Counted from the stretch's first letter, positions 21,913-34,599 are shown. The stretch: DNA of 64,000 bases from Dendrobium chrysotoxum (GCA_019925795.1 CM034315.1:2418001-2482000), one strand, 5' to 3'. Translations and numbers: made by a program. The notes: generated from the sequence alone by a model not told the origin.

Positions 21913-23420
21913 ACTGTATAACTTTTAATATATTATGAGCACAACTACTCTGATCTTTTCGAGTATTTATTTAAGATTTTCAACTGGACGATTTAAAAAA
22001 TAATAATTTTTATTAATTCATAAATTTATTTTGACATCTAAAAATAGTATTTTAGTTCAGTTAAAACTTTAGAATGTTATTATACATGATCTCTAGTAAT
22101 TTGATTAATTTTTAAAAATATAAATTTTTGCTATAACATTTTGATATTTTTTAAATTAAGTCCAATTGTGATTTTTTTACTAGACTACATTAGAAATAAA
22201 TGTGGGTATATGATTGAGCAATAGCTGGCCGATATTACTGTTAGAATATTAAGGTAATAATATATGTGAAGTTAAGTAGAAGCTGATTTTACTAACATTG
22301 GCTAGAGATTGACTGACATGTATTGAATGGTGGGCTGACAAGCTTACCTTTAAATATTATGGTTAGGTGTTATCCTCTACCGATTCACGAGATACAAGAA
22401 TTCAGAGTTATAAGGAGTTATTATTGTGCCGACAGGCAAAGAGCGGTCACTCTATTTATTGAGCCAACAATTACCAATAATTAACTTACTACTGGAAAAC
22501 ATAACTTAAACTAGGACTTCTTACTTGTTTAATATGATTTCTAAAATGCACGTTACTTATTCATTATTATTATATCACCTTATAGTTATTATACTGATTT
22601 ATTATTAATGTACAAATTCATTATTACTGTATTATTTTACTAATGGCACTATACTGATACAAAGCATGTACTTGACTTATTGAGCATGTGATATAATGAG
22701 AATGTAATTAAGATACTGATTTGATACTGATATAAAATAGCTGGATAGTATGTATACATCAATATATAATTTTATTGCATTTATATAATTCTGATAATCT
22801 TTACACATGCTTTGGTTTTACTGCTTTATATAATTTCTTTATTGATTGAGAGTATCGATATGACAACTACTTTATTGATTTGACACCCATACTGGTTTAC
22901 TGGTTTTTTGACCATATTGCTTCACAACCTTATAGGTTTTTTATTTACAGATTCTACTACTACATGTGAGCTTTACTGTTTCTGTACTGATTCATGATCA
23001 TATGACTGTTACTATTATGATTTGACTGCTGATATGTATATTACTCATTTGCCGTACTTTGAGTTTAGTTGTAGGATTTTGTTACTTGTTGGGCCCTTAA
23101 GCTCATTATATGTGGTTAAATAATTTGAAATCAGGGCAAATAGGCAGGAGTAGGGGATTGACCAACATTCTTCAAGTTCAAATTTTTATTATTTTAGCTA
23201 TTCTTTTGTACTCGGGACATAGTAATTGTGATATGATTATATAAATGTTGAGTATGTACATGATTTTTGCAAAATAAATATATATGTATATAATCATATT
23301 TTGATTGATAGTTTTATTTCTGTTGGTATTTATATTAAATAAAGAAATTAGGTAGCTATGGTTATTATATATTAAAAGATAAAAGAATAATTTTTTTAAA
23401 TTAGATTCAAGGGCATCACA
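21913..23420 (+). repeat. LTR-D, second copy (plus strand)
   Basis: It aligns with 18150-19470 and with 52970-55450, and ends GGGCATCACA at 23420, the same terminus as the solo LTR at 55450. It is followed by GAAGAGAC, which continues the interrupted LTR-C, showing that LTR-D inserted into LTR-C. Confidence 0.7.
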
Positions 23421-23990
23421 GAAGAGACTATAGTTGGCAGGAAATAGTGGTTGGAGGGACCATAGTTGGTGGGCGATGGAAGTCATAAGGACCATAGTTT
23501 TGCGGCGGTGGTCTGAGGGATCGTAGTCGGTGGGCGACTGTATTGGAATGACCATAGTTAGGCGACGGTGGTTAGAGGGATTTTAGTCTATAAGCGATAG
23601 AGGTCAGATGGTGATGATTAGGCATAGGTACATCAATGGCGGACGGGTGGTGGGGTTTGCTAGTGGTGGCATTTGGGTGGAGCTTTAGGATTCTTCATGC
23701 CTTAGAGCTCTCTTGAGTTTGTAACCTAGGGTTTAAGCCTTCAAATGTCCCAAGGGTCCCCATTATGCAGGGATAGGAGATTTATTTGTAGATTTTGAGA
23801 GTTGCATGATCCATAAATTTTGAGATCATGAACAATTTTGGAGTGCTCCATCGGACGACCCAGACTGATTCCCTTGATCATGAGGCATTCGTTCAGCATT
23901 TAAGTGCATTAATGATGTCAAAATTAAACAATTTTGGCTTTTTAAAAAGTTTATAGGTTATTAATTGATTATTTTTTGTTTTTTTTTGCT
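23421..23990 (-). repeat. LTR-C, 5' portion (minus strand)
   Basis: Contains the tandem array (CATAGTTGGTGGGCGATGG and variants) and the conserved leader blocks GGATTCTTCATGCCTTAGAG and TCATGAGGCATTCGTTCA, all repeated at 55451-56010. Together with 17348-17682 it forms one LTR-C split by LTR-D. Confidence 0.65.
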
Positions 23991-24423
23991 TAAGAAAGCA
24001 CTTATAAGAAAGAAGAATTTTTTTTATTTCTAATTAAATTTCTTTTAATTCATCAGTGTGTTGTTAGAATATGGAAATTAAATTAAAAGTTATTCTTTTA
24101 GTTGAGTCAAGTCATTGCTTAAGGTTCTACAAGTCTTCATTGATCTAGAATTTTTGATTTAGTGAGAATGACATATGCGACTTTAAATCCTTCCTACATG
24201 ATCAATGATATATCCCCAACTTAAATATTTTTTTCTTAGATTATTTATTTTTTATTTATTGTCATTGTGGTTGAATGTGAACCTATAATTAACACGTGAT
24301 GCAGACATATCATCTATGACTATTCTTCTGCACATGAAAGGGCCCTTTTTTAAACACGCACGAGTGATATATAATTGCAGAAAATGATCGAATGGTTTGC
24401 TCGATAACAACCATAGGCATAAT
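23991..24423 (+). promoter_or_regulatory. Upstream region of SSP2
   Basis: Carries the same conserved block as the other peptide genes: GAGTCAAGTCATTGCTTAAG at 24101, TTCTACAAGTCTTCATTGAT and ATGCGACTTTAAATCC. Very similar to 56281-56716. Confidence 0.6.
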
Positions 24424-24813
24424 ATGGCTTTCAGAGCATATTTCATCATCCTTTTGTTATTTCTTTTGGTTCCATGTTTTACGGATTGTGGAGCCATAAT
24501 TGACGAAGAAATCCCCCAAATCTCAAAAGGTTAGTAATTATATACAGAGCTTTTTTCTTCTTCTTCTTCTTCTTCGCCTACAAGGAAGGGATCGAAAGAA
24601 ATATTAGCCAATAAATTTATATGACCACTAATTGCAGTTACAGGTGGTTTTCTTTCAAAATTATACACGAATATAATGGATCTCACAAAAAGAAGAAAAT
24701 TGGAGACTGCTACTCCAATCGGAGATTTTCCTCCGACTGATCCTAATTTAACGAACCCACCACAATGTCTCATATGCGATTATGTGCCACCACCATGTGA
24801 TTGTCAGGAATAA
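24424..24813 (+). CDS. SSP2: small secreted Cys-tail peptide precursor, two exons (24424-24529, 24644-24813)
   Basis: Exon 1 again gives 35 residues plus one base, with the donor at 24530 (GTTAGTAATT); the intron (24530-24643) carries the same TTC repeat; exon 2 starts after TTACAG and ends at TAA, 24811-24813. The protein has 91 residues. Residues 1-23 form a signal peptide (MAFRAYFIILLLFLLVPCF). The pro-region EEIPQISKGGFLSKLY and DLTKRRKL is nearly the same as in SSP1. After KRRKL the tail differs strongly: the Tyr-rich run is replaced by a TATPIGDFPPTDPN-like stretch, but the Cys-x2-Cys-x6-Cys-x-Cys pattern (CLIC..CDC) and Pro run are kept. AATAAA lies at 24833-24838. No lesion is seen, so it may be functional. 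The family and receptor are unknown. Confidence 0.8.
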
Positions 24814-25614
24814 GCAATTCATGATTTTCATCAATAAATGAATTATAGAGATGATGAACAACAGTTGTAATAAATAAAAGCTTGAAACTTTTTAGAGGAA
24901 AAGAATTTAGAGGTTGTTTGTATTATTCAGATATTTGTGTGTGTGATTAATATGTCATTATTTATAATATTTTCTGTTGTTATGTGACTCTTAAATATCT
25001 ATTGAAGCTATAAAATATATTTTTAGAAGAAACTGATTCGTTGGAATCTCTACTGCATATAAATATTTTTCTCCAGAAAAAAGAACCTGATGCGTTTACA
25101 TTTTTTGCCGGACAAAATTTAAAACTAAACATATGTATGTATGTGAATTTTTGAGCGAAATATAAGATCTTTAAAAAATACTTACGTTTATTGCAAGTTC
25201 TATATATTTATTTTAATATATCTGTTAAGGGGTTTTCATTTAACTAATATATTTTTATTTTAATATATTTGTTATTTTCCACATTTGTATATTTTGATTA
25301 TAATATATATTATTATTATTATTATATTTTGCTTTATATTAAAAAAAACTTACATTTAGGTAATATGAATTTTTGTTTTTGTAAGAAGCACTTAAATTAA
25401 AAAAAAACTTCTTAAGAGGTTTGGTATTATATATATTTCTGCAATTTACCTATTTTTATTTTACTTTTATAAAAATATTGCCTTTCCCTTTTTTTAACAT
25501 AGAATCACTTAAATTTAGAAGTTGTTCAGGATAGTTCTTAGTATTCAAATAAATTAACATTTAATTGAATCAGTTTTTATTTTTAAAATTCCAGTCCATC
25601 ATAGCAATTCAATA
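24814..25614. other. SSP2 3' flank and AT-rich intergenic sequence
   Basis: The first 170 bases resemble the SSP1 3' flank. The rest is very AT-rich and has no coding signal. Confidence 0.5.
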
Positions 25615-26331
25615 ATGAGCATACGAGGAGCTAAGCTTATGTTAAGGTACGATGGTGAGTTAGGCGTGGGTGCTAATTTCACACCAACGTATCTTGGGGA
25701 TAGGAATCGTCCCTTACAAGTGCCAAGGATCTGCACATTAGCTCAACTTAAGTTAAGGATTCTTAGGACACTAAATTATGATGAAGCCAAGTATACAGTG
25801 AACTTAATTTGCCGACTGCCAGTCAGGAATGATTTCATTGCTTCACATGTTGAAGATAATGATGTGTGCGAAGTTGTGTTATGCCAAGCTGCTATAGAAT
25901 TTCCTATATTATTTGTGGAAGTTAAAGAATTGAGTGTTCCATTAATTAATACTGAAAATCTAACATCCCAAATACATGAGTAGTTCAACATGGAGGAAAG
26001 GGTCGAAGTTAATAATGGTGTTTCAAGGCTTCAGCTAACTGACGATCCATGTGCACAGTAAGTAGCACATTCAACATATTAGTAAGTTTAAGAATTTTAG
26101 CTATTCTATCGATTTGTAAGTAAAAATTAGTTTATTTAAATATAGTCATATGCAAAATCAATGTTGGCATGATGCTTCAGGATCATCGACCCAATCTGTT
26201 CCTATTGTTGATGATAGTTAAAAAATAATGAGCAGTGGATCCAGCGAGTACGGTTGTGAGGATTCTGATGACCTACAACCTGATTTAAATGAAGCAGCTA
26301 CATATGTTCATGACGAGACCATCATTACTTG
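25615..26331 (+). pseudogene. MULE (Mutator-like) transposase N-terminal fragment
   Basis: The 122-codon frame begins MSIRGAKLMLRYDGELG and continues through LQVPRICTLAQLKLRIL and LPVRNDFIASHVEDNDV to a TAG at 25981. This resembles the PB1-like N-terminal region of plant MULE transposases, which have a YDGEW..-type opening and an invariant acidic DDV-like end. After the stop, a likely GTAAGT..TAG intron spans about 26058-26146, and an acidic exon (DDLQPDLNEAATYVHD) follows until LTR-C sequence at 26325. The MudR domain, catalytic DDE domain and SWIM zinc finger are absent. It is a truncated, dead transposase; the family call rests on remembered consensus. Confidence 0.6.
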
Positions 26332-26778
26332 ACCACGGTTCCTCCAACCACCGTCAAATAAATATGGTCCTACGGACAAAATGAACATGCCAACATTCTC
26401 TTGAAGACAACTCTTATATTATTGGATTCTTCCTATTCTAGCTATGTAATATGCTCTACAAGATTTATATTAACAAGTTGTGCCAATGCATTCCTTTGCG
26501 GAAGGGCATCATTTGTAATCAATGATAAACAATAGTGAAATCATTTTAACTAGGCTAGAGCCCATGGTTTTTCACTTTACTGTGTTTTCTATGTAAAAAA
26601 TATGATCTCTTATGATTGTTGCTCCCCTCTCTCTTATCTGTGCCTATGTGATGGATTTTTGTATAAAGCTAGAATACTAAACTCTATATCTATTGTTTAC
26701 CCCTACGCCCTAAAACATTTAGAACAGGGCCAAATCGACAAATTAAGTAACGTGCATGTCGGTGTGGTGCATCACTTG
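26325..26778 (+). repeat. LTR-C fragment, plus strand
   Basis: It matches 12500-12850: the ACGGTTCCTCCAACCACCGTC unit, ACATTCTCTTGAAGACAACT, and CATCATTTGTAATCAATGAT. It interrupts the MULE fragment on one side and is interrupted by solo LTR-F on the other. Confidence 0.65.
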
Positions 26779-28425
26779 TGTGAAAGCCCTTAATTTTTTT
26801 GAAGAAATTTTTTGACCTAGAGAAGTTAATTATTATTTTAGAATTCATTATAAGTCCAAATCATAAACCAATTTTACCAAAATTTTCTAAATAAAATGAG
26901 TTAATTTATGAATATTTTTTTATAATTTTTGAAATTTTAGATTTAAAAATATAAAAAATTTGAATGTAATTAATATTTTAATATTAAATAATTTAAATAA
27001 TTGAATATTTCAATAAATATCTAATTCCACTAACCTTTATATAAGCATTTCATTTTATTTACTTTAACAGAGAACATAAAATGGATTTGGGAAAAAAGAG
27101 AGAAAAAGAAAGGAGAGAGAAAGAAAAATTCAATTTTTGGGCGACTTTGAGTCGTTTTCATCCGTCGGCCCAATTGGAAAACTTATTCATCCCGAGACAA
27201 GTCACATTATGCCCTTCTCAATTTTAAAAAATGCGTAATTTTTAGCGAGTTTTTTTATTAAAATTTTATATCCGTTAGCAAAAAATGCGGATAACTTTAC
27301 ACAGGTAAAACTTTCATAACATAACTTTTTATATATTATAGAGATTACGATTATGCATATTTTGAATATTTTTTGAAAATTTTACAATTGGGGTTTTAAA
27401 ATTTGTGAGATTTTTATTGAATAGAAAATTATCTGAATATTGAAAATAGTGGTGTAGTACAATAAAAGTCTTAAAACATCATTTTACACAATCCCTGGTA
27501 ATTTATTAATTTTCTAAAAATATTTATTTTGGCTTAGTAGAATTTTTTGTTGTTTAACGTTATACAACACTGTGTAATTTTGATACGTGCTCAATTACTT
27601 TTTAACTGTTATAATGTGATGATATATATGCATATGTGATTAAATTATATATGCTGGGAGTTATAAGAGGCCAGAATCTTCTGATATTCTATCTGTGTCA
27701 GGAAATTGCTGGAAGTTATAAGGAGCTAGAATCCTTTGAGATTCTATCTTAGATAGGGATATATAATATATTCTGGTGCTATAAGCACAAATAAAAAAGG
27801 GAGTCGTAAGGGGCCAGAATCCTTTAAGATTCTGTTTCGGTCTAAGAAATATGATATGAATTTTTATTTATTTATTTGTGTAGTATTATTATTTAAATTA
27901 GAAAATAACTGTTATGTATTTATTACACCTCTTAATATAGTGATTTATTTAAACTATTTTTTAACTATTTTTAAATATTTAGTAAAATATTTGATAAAAT
28001 AATAATTAAAAATTTAGATTGGTTTATGTGGCTTGCTAAGCTGTTATAGTTCACTGTGGTTTTACTTATGGTTTTTAGGATCTAGGATGGGAAAGGAGAT
28101 TATGGACTAGTAGTTCAGGATCAGATCTAAGGTTATAGATATTTTGCTATTTTGATTTTTATATAGTCACTACTAGTTAAATTTTCAGTTATATAGCTAT
28201 TGCATGTAGCCATGTATGATAATGTAGATATTTATTTTGATGAATGAAAGAAACCTGGGTGATGAGTTATTTTCAATATTTGAATGTTTTAATAGCTTTG
28301 TAGTTTGTAGTTTATTTCAATGAATATTGATAGAAAATCTATAATAATTCTAAAACTAAATATTAGGATTTGCCTGTCATAGCTCAAAATGATATGACCT
28401 ATCCTGGTCGGGTAGGGTTGTGACA
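26779..28425 (+). mobile_element. Solo LTR-F (Gypsy-like), target duplication ACTTG
   Basis: The LTR starts TGTGAAAGCCC and ends GGGTTGTGACA, 1647 bases, with ACTTG at 26774-26778 and 28426-28430. Its organisation is like LTR-D (AT-rich start, AGAGAGAAAAAGAAAGG stretch at about 27090, TTATAAGGAG blocks), but its sequence differs, so it is a related subfamily. No internal region is present, as expected after LTR-LTR recombination. Confidence 0.8.
27654..27845 (+). repeat. Three diverged repeats with small hairpins in LTR-F
   Basis: The unit GGGAGTTATAAGGGGCCAGA is followed by ATCCTTTGAGATTCT; the last part is an inverted repeat (AGAATC..GATTCT). Three copies start near 27656, 27712 and 27801. 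Confidence 0.65.
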
Positions 28426-28430
28426 ACTTG

Positions 28431-29802
28431 AATGGTTAAAAGACCTCTGTTTTCCAAATAGACTTTGTCTTATGATCAAAGCATCAAATTCGCCTAAGAG
28501 AGAACCCCTCGCAGTCAATTTGGATGAGATCGATCAAAATGAATGATCTACAACTAAAATTGATGCACAACGTTGCACAAACGATGTCCGATCACAAAAT
28601 AGACTTTGTCATTACGTTCGGAGCACCGTTACTACCCAAAAATGATCATAAATTTGTACAATTAAAATTGCACAAGGATATTGACCCTGATCTAAAGGTA
28701 ACAACATGCAAATCTAGGAAATAGATTTGTGACTTTACCTGAATGACATCCAATCGTAAAATGAATTGCGTCATTGCATTCGAAACATCGACAATACCTA
28801 AGAATAATTATCATTTTGCCCAATAAAATTCAATAGGGGAAATCGCATGAATCCCGAGATGCTGGCATAAGAACTTTAAGAAAAGTCACACAAATCAAAG
28901 CAAAATTGACATTTTAAAATTCATTATTTAATAATAAAAATAAGTAATAATAAAAATAATATTAATAATATTATTAATTATGAAAATAAATAATAATAAT
29001 AATAATGCTAACCTCATTTCTTGTCGAATCCTCCTAAAGATCCTGCTAATTTTTTGCTAAAATCGTAATGAAAATTCCTTTTGATCAACGCTAAGATAGC
29101 CTGAGATTTGCTGGCCTCGATCGCGCTTCACCATTATTGTTAAAACCAGACCGAATGACCTTCTATTCTTCTTCTTCTTTGTGCGTAAAGCTATCGATCC
29201 AGCAACTCTCATTCCCGCCACCGTGTTGACTTCCTTTACTGGACTCTACTTCTGATCCTTCCTTAAGACCAGTCGTAGGTTTGAACGCTGGTTCCAGCTA
29301 AATTTGATCCCAAGCTCATCTGCCTTTTCCTCTCTATCCATTCTAGAGCCCGACTTCCCTTTCCTTGATCTCCATAAACCCACGACCTTGCCATGACTCC
29401 CAACTAACCAGAACCTTCAATCCTCAATTGTTCACATCCTTTTATATCGAACCCCTCAACCACGACCTATACCTGACTTCTAATTGATTTCCAATCCCTC
29501 TTCTTTAAATTGCAGACATCCTACTTCCTTAACCTCACTCAGTCGCCTGAATCTTGTAGCCTCAACCTTTCAATCCACCCCCATGACACCTGTAAAGCTA
29601 CAAGTCGCTCGTCCCTTATAGATCTAGCAAGGAGTCTTATATCTCTAGCCTACCAAACCCCAGCCTATTACTCTAATTTTTCTCGCATCAAGCTACCAAT
29701 CCTGCTTTCTCTTCCATCCTTACCTTCTGGTCTGAGGCCCAATGTCACAAGAAATGACCTCCTACTCCCTCAAAATCAGACCCCCCACCCCCCATCAAGT
29801 CA
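28431..29802. other. Unassigned, probably old transposon sequence
   Basis: An AT-rich first half and a CT-rich second half (29000-29800). Open frames of 66 and 131 codons at 28524 and 29510 have no recognisable domain. The hAT-like element at 29811 inserted into it. Confidence 0.35.
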
Positions 29803-29810
29803 TTCCAACT

Positions 29811-30489
29811 TTGGGGTGTTAAAAATTGACATGACTCAAAACTTGACCCAAAAGTATCTGGGTTTTGGTCAACCCGCTTGTAAAATGGGCCAGGTTCTAG
29901 TTTAGATTTCTGACCCGTTTAAAAATTGGGTCAGGTTCGGGTTGACCCAAAAATTTGAAGTTGACCCGGTTGACCCAGATCCTCACGTCTCTACCTGGTT
30001 TAGCGATCTCGCATCTCGAGTCGCATCCCTCGACCCTTATCTTTTGCATCTTTATTGTCCACGCTTACTCTACCAATTAGCAGTCCTATAGGCTCCTACC
30101 TCATAGCGCTTTGGTCGAACCTTGCCACCGAAGTCTGACCTCGCATGCACGTTGCGTGTACCTATGGCCTTCCAGGTCAAGCCCCGCCTCTGCCTCGCCT
30201 GTGACCTCACTCCAACTATGTCCCTACATTAAAAAAATAGTGTTCGTCCATGCCCTACACAGCTACGCGATCGCACCTGCGCGACTCAGCGACTACGCCC
30301 GTGGAAGGAAGGCGGAAGTTAGGTTTCGTGGGTCGGGTCGGGTCAACCTGTTAACCCACATGGGTCAGGTCTGTGTTAGGAATCCTGACCTGCTTACAAA
30401 ATTGGGTCAGGTTAGGGTCAGCCTGTTTGGACCAGGGTCAATTTGGGTTGGGCACGAACCTGACCCATTAACCAGTTTTTACACCCCTA
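29811..30489 (+). mobile_element. hAT-like non-autonomous element, target duplication TTCCAACT
   Basis: Its ends are TTGGGGTGTTAAAA and TTTTTACACCCCTA, near-perfect inverted repeats, flanked by TTCCAACT at 29803-29810 and 30490-30497. An 8-base duplication and a YAGGGGTGT-type end fit the hAT superfamily. GGGTC/GACCC-rich sequence lies inside both ends; the middle (about 30000-30300) is a different GC-richer sequence. No transposase. Confidence 0.8.
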
Positions 30490-30497
30490 TTCCAACT

Positions 30498-31000
30498 AAT
30501 GGATATGCTCCACCCGGTCGAACTCCAGTCAACCCACCACTACCAAAAGTCATACTTCATATACACCCCAATCTGTTTAACTTAGTTTTATGCCAATCCC
30601 TCTATATAACCAGCTAGCTATTGGCCTATCTGAAATCACAATCCAACTCTCCAATATTAGCTCCACCCAAAACCTGTTCACAATCAAACAACAACTCTTT
30701 CTTTCTTTTCTTTTCTTTATTCACTATTAATCATTATCATTAACCAATATCATTTGTTAGCATTATCATTATCCCCATTATTGTTGTTGTTATTATTATT
30801 ATAATTATTACTACTATTTAGAAAAAGAAGGAAATAAAAGAAGATTAATAAAAAAATAAAAAAAGAGAGAAAAGGAAAGTTGTTTGTCTCGATCTTTGTA
30901 CTCATCTTCACCAATATTGTCATCATGGCCATCACCTTCACAAAGATATAATTCTTTCAAAACAAAAAAAACCCACAAAATCTTGTCCTCGGCACTCATG
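30498..31000. other. Intergenic with TTG/TTA microsatellite near 30780-30815
   Basis: No gene. A CT-rich to AT-rich transition, with short TTG and TTA repeats. Confidence 0.5.
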
Positions 31001-31260
31001 GCACGCCAGGAAATCACTTATACACGCTTTTTTTAGCGTGCTAGGAGGGAGCTCGGTGCGGCACTTGTGGCAAGGTGGGTAGGCCCTGTATACATTTTTT
31101 TTAGCATGGCGAAGACAACTTCTAAGTACCTGTGTGCGTGCCTTAGTGCCGATGGGAAAAAACTATGTGTTTCAAATAGGTACACATGAAGACCCATACA
31201 CACCTTTCTTGGCGTGGGGGGAAGGATCAGACTCCCATAATTTTCCTTAAATGAGGGAGT
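31001..31260. repeat. Three loosely spaced repeats of a TATACACnnTTTTTTAGCGTG word
   Basis: TATACACGCTTTTTTTAGCG (31019), GTATACATTTTTTTTAGCAT (31088) and CATACACACCTTTCTTGGCG (31196) look like variants of one unit. The unit is not clear enough to define an element. Confidence 0.35.
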
Positions 31261-31859
31261 GGTAGGCTACTGAAATTCAAAATAAAGTGTAAAAAACTTG
31301 AACTAAATGTAGGGGACTTAAACTAAACAAAACTATTGGGAATCGGATCTTAAAACTCTAAAATGCATGATCAAGCTGAAAATAAAAACACTCAACAATA
31401 AATCTGGATTATCTAACTAAATATTAATAAATGAGCAGGGGACCTATAATGAACATGATAACTCACTTATAAGCAAGGGACTAATAATGTACTTCATAGT
31501 CTGCCTACAAGTAACTACAAAGAATTTGTAATAAATGCGATAATATGTCCACAAGCATGTACAAGGAAATTGCAATGAATATAGTCCTCCCATAGAGGAC
31601 TTATGGTGAATAGGGCTCTAGATATAATTCTCTTGAAAGCAAACATCAACAAATAACACAAGAGAATATGCATTATGCTAGAAATAATGAATGCAAACAT
31701 CCACTGATAGGCTCATATACAGCCAAGAATCAAGAACCCATCATGCTCACAATAACTTACACATGGGTGTTAACATGCAACATGCGATAAATATAGTAAC
31801 ACCATATAGTCAACCTCAATATATATACAAATATATTGAATCATGAAAGCAAGAAATGT
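31261..31859. other. Intergenic, nothing recognised
   Basis: No coding signal or repeat structure was noted. Confidence 0.4.
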
Positions 31860-32540
31860 TACAAAAAAATCCCCCATGCATTAAAATGCGCATTGATGCG
31901 TTCATATCATGCATATGCACATCACAAAATATAAAATACAACATACAAGCATATTATCAAATATGAAAAATACATTATGTAGCGCCAGCGCATTACACTG
32001 ACTTGCAGATATATCATGCACTACACGGGAGTATTGAATTATCATGCCAATGTATTGTGAGCACAAATAGGCAATATAAAAGTGCATTACGCGAGCATAT
32101 TGCTTAACGTGCAAAACACACCATGCTACAACGACATATTTCATTAAATTCAAAATGCATTTTGCATGCATACGCTCCAACATACAAAATGTATTATGCA
32201 AGTGTACGACACAAGCATGTCTAACTACATGTAGTTAGGAATGAGAAGACATGTTGCAAATATCCTCACCTAGCATATAAATATACCATATGCCTATGCA
32301 TTACTGCATGCGAGATAAATGTTGCAATATACAACATGTATCATACAAACACATTTTGTAAATTGCAAAATTTAAAATACATGTATACATTGAAATTCCT
32401 AAGTACACATGTGGCTATGCAGATGAAGGCATAAGCGTGCATATGAATATGTAAGTATGTCACATACACCCATTGCATCACACACATATAATTTCCACTC
32501 AAATGAAGTATGCAAAGTGCATGTAAAATCACATGGCCAC
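31860..32540. repeat. Degenerate tandem repeats of ATTATGCAAGCAT-type words
   Basis: Variants of AAAATGCATTATGCAAGCAT occur many times at irregular spacing (for example 31970, 32080, 32155, 32185, 32340). It reads as an old satellite-like array. Open frames on the minus strand here are repeat by-products rich in Cys, His and Met. Confidence 0.5.
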
Positions 32541-34599
32541 ATGGGCCCTGGCGACGATGTCATTTGTACACATGTGACATCTTATGATGTTGCACAGGTT
32601 AAAAAATGAACAAAAGTTCGAGCCTGATCCTTCTATGAGAGCAGATAGTAGTTGACATGTCTCAAACTATCAAAAAAAAATTCATGATATCGACCATGAT
32701 ATTTGTTTATATATTAATATTATGCCTTCAAGGCTTGTGACAAAGAAAATTTACTAATAAAGGCATAAAATCGACAACAAACCCGATCCCCTATGAATAA
32801 GTTGGCAAAGTCGACTAGTGAAGTAGAATTGCCCATATTATCCGCAATGATGGTCATGTTGACAAAACCTCTCAATCAGAGGAAACCACAAACAAGAAAA
32901 ATGCCTCCCGAATGCTCATAAAATTCAAAATCCAAAAAATACCAAAATTAAAAATATTTAAATTTGATATAAATCACTAAAATACTAAAGCAAAATCCAC
33001 CCACCTTCCGCAAAAATTTGTCGAGGTGGACAAATTTGAAAATTGCTTCACGTGTTTAAATGTCTGGTCGAGAATATCATTATGATTCATTCTTGAACAT
33101 TCCTCTTGCTAGTAAGGACATAGCACGTGCCCTTTAACTGATGATTTTGCTGCCAAATGACACCATAGGTAAATGGTTATAACCGGGAACCTTTGAACCG
33201 GGTTGTTTTGCCACCAAATGACACTACTAAATTAATGTCATAGTCATAGCCCGCATGTTCCTCAATGGTTTTAATCCTTGTGATATGAATCAATATGATA
33301 TAATCGATAGGGCACAAAGCCCTCTTTTAGTTGAGGTGAATTAGAATTTGTCCCCTTAGGCAAATATTTACCCAGGTCTATAAAGTACCCTTGGACGAAG
33401 CAACCAATGGCTATCAATAAGGATCATTCTGTAATTTTAGGTCAACTTCCTCCTCTGACTAAGTAGACCCGGGACCATGATGACTTAGAGTGAACCATGG
33501 GATCTTGATCGTGTCTATTATCATTCACCCCATCATTCGCTTTAAGTGCAATGGGGTAAAATTTCTAATTTTAAATGTAAATTTTCAAATACCAAATCAT
33601 GCTGCTACTATATGCCAGATGCTATGTATTCGTTTGAAGACTAGCCTTGATCAAATGTTATCTCTCACTATCGCGAGGGGAAATTAATTATAGGGGCTTG
33701 CGCCTATAGGAATCATGAACTCAAATAATGAAGTCCTTGCAAAATGAGGGCAAAATCTCTGGGTAGTGTCTTATGTAAAACCCAATCTGCCTTCTAAAAA
33801 TTTATCTCAGAACGTACTTGTTACTCCTCGACGACCCAAAAAAAGGGGTCCACAAAGAGGCTGGGGTGCAAATTTTCAGAGCCCACATCTATCTACGGCT
33901 ACGAATGTTCCTGCATGTAGCAATTATAATCAAAATTTTATCATGATAAATTAAAAATGTAGAATTTATTTTAAGATCAATATATGTAATATAAGTTGAA
34001 AAAGATTTATTATGAAATATAATTAGATATCAATGAATAAATGATATTTTAATTACACACATTGAGAAAGAAATGTTTTATTGTATTGATAATAAAGTAA
34101 TAATTCAACTTTTTTAAAATATGAAGAGTATGCATTATAAATTGTTAGTATTTTTTATCATTTTTTAATCTTTTTAAAATAATAAAAATTAATATAAAAT
34201 ATTTTAAATCTTCTAATGCAGTTCTCAAGCACAAATAAAAAAATTGTGAGAATATCTGAAAAATTTAATTTATGCCCCTACTAAAAAAAATATCTAGCTC
34301 TCCTAATTTGTGGTATAGAGTTTTTATCTCCCCTTTTGAGTTCATAAATATTAATAATATTTAGATGACATTTAAAAAAGTGATAATATATAATTTAATT
34401 ATTAAAAAAGTACTTAAAAAAAACTTAAAAGTAAGTATAGTTGCCTATTTAACAACAAATGTCTATTAACATGGTAAATTTAATTTTTGATATTTGTTTT
34501 GTATTTATAACTATTTTATTTAAATTTATTAAGTTTTTTCAAATAAATTTTATAAAGTTTTAATAAAAAATTTCTTTAGGATTATAAAAAAAAGGCGAA
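32541..34599. other. Unassigned sequence, possible old element remnants
   Basis: 33090-33950 is less AT-rich and contains duplicated phrases (CCAAATGACACCA and CCAAATGACACTA at 33154 and 33212). Two short frames at 33490 and 33766 (with RRPKKRGPQRGWG) have no clear family. 33955-34599 is very AT-rich. Confidence 0.35.

Noticed and set aside
24252..24497. Minus-strand 81-codon frame over SSP2
   Set aside because: Antisense to SSP2 exon 1; the plus-strand gene has splice sites and a conserved signal peptide.
30111..30617. 168-codon open frame
   Set aside because: It crosses the end and target duplication of a hAT-like element and reads through its repeat arms, so it cannot be a conserved gene.
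31902..32532. Cys/His/Met-rich minus-strand frames resembling secreted Cys-rich peptides
   Set aside because: They are made of the degenerate GCAT repeats and show no signal peptide or homologous copy.
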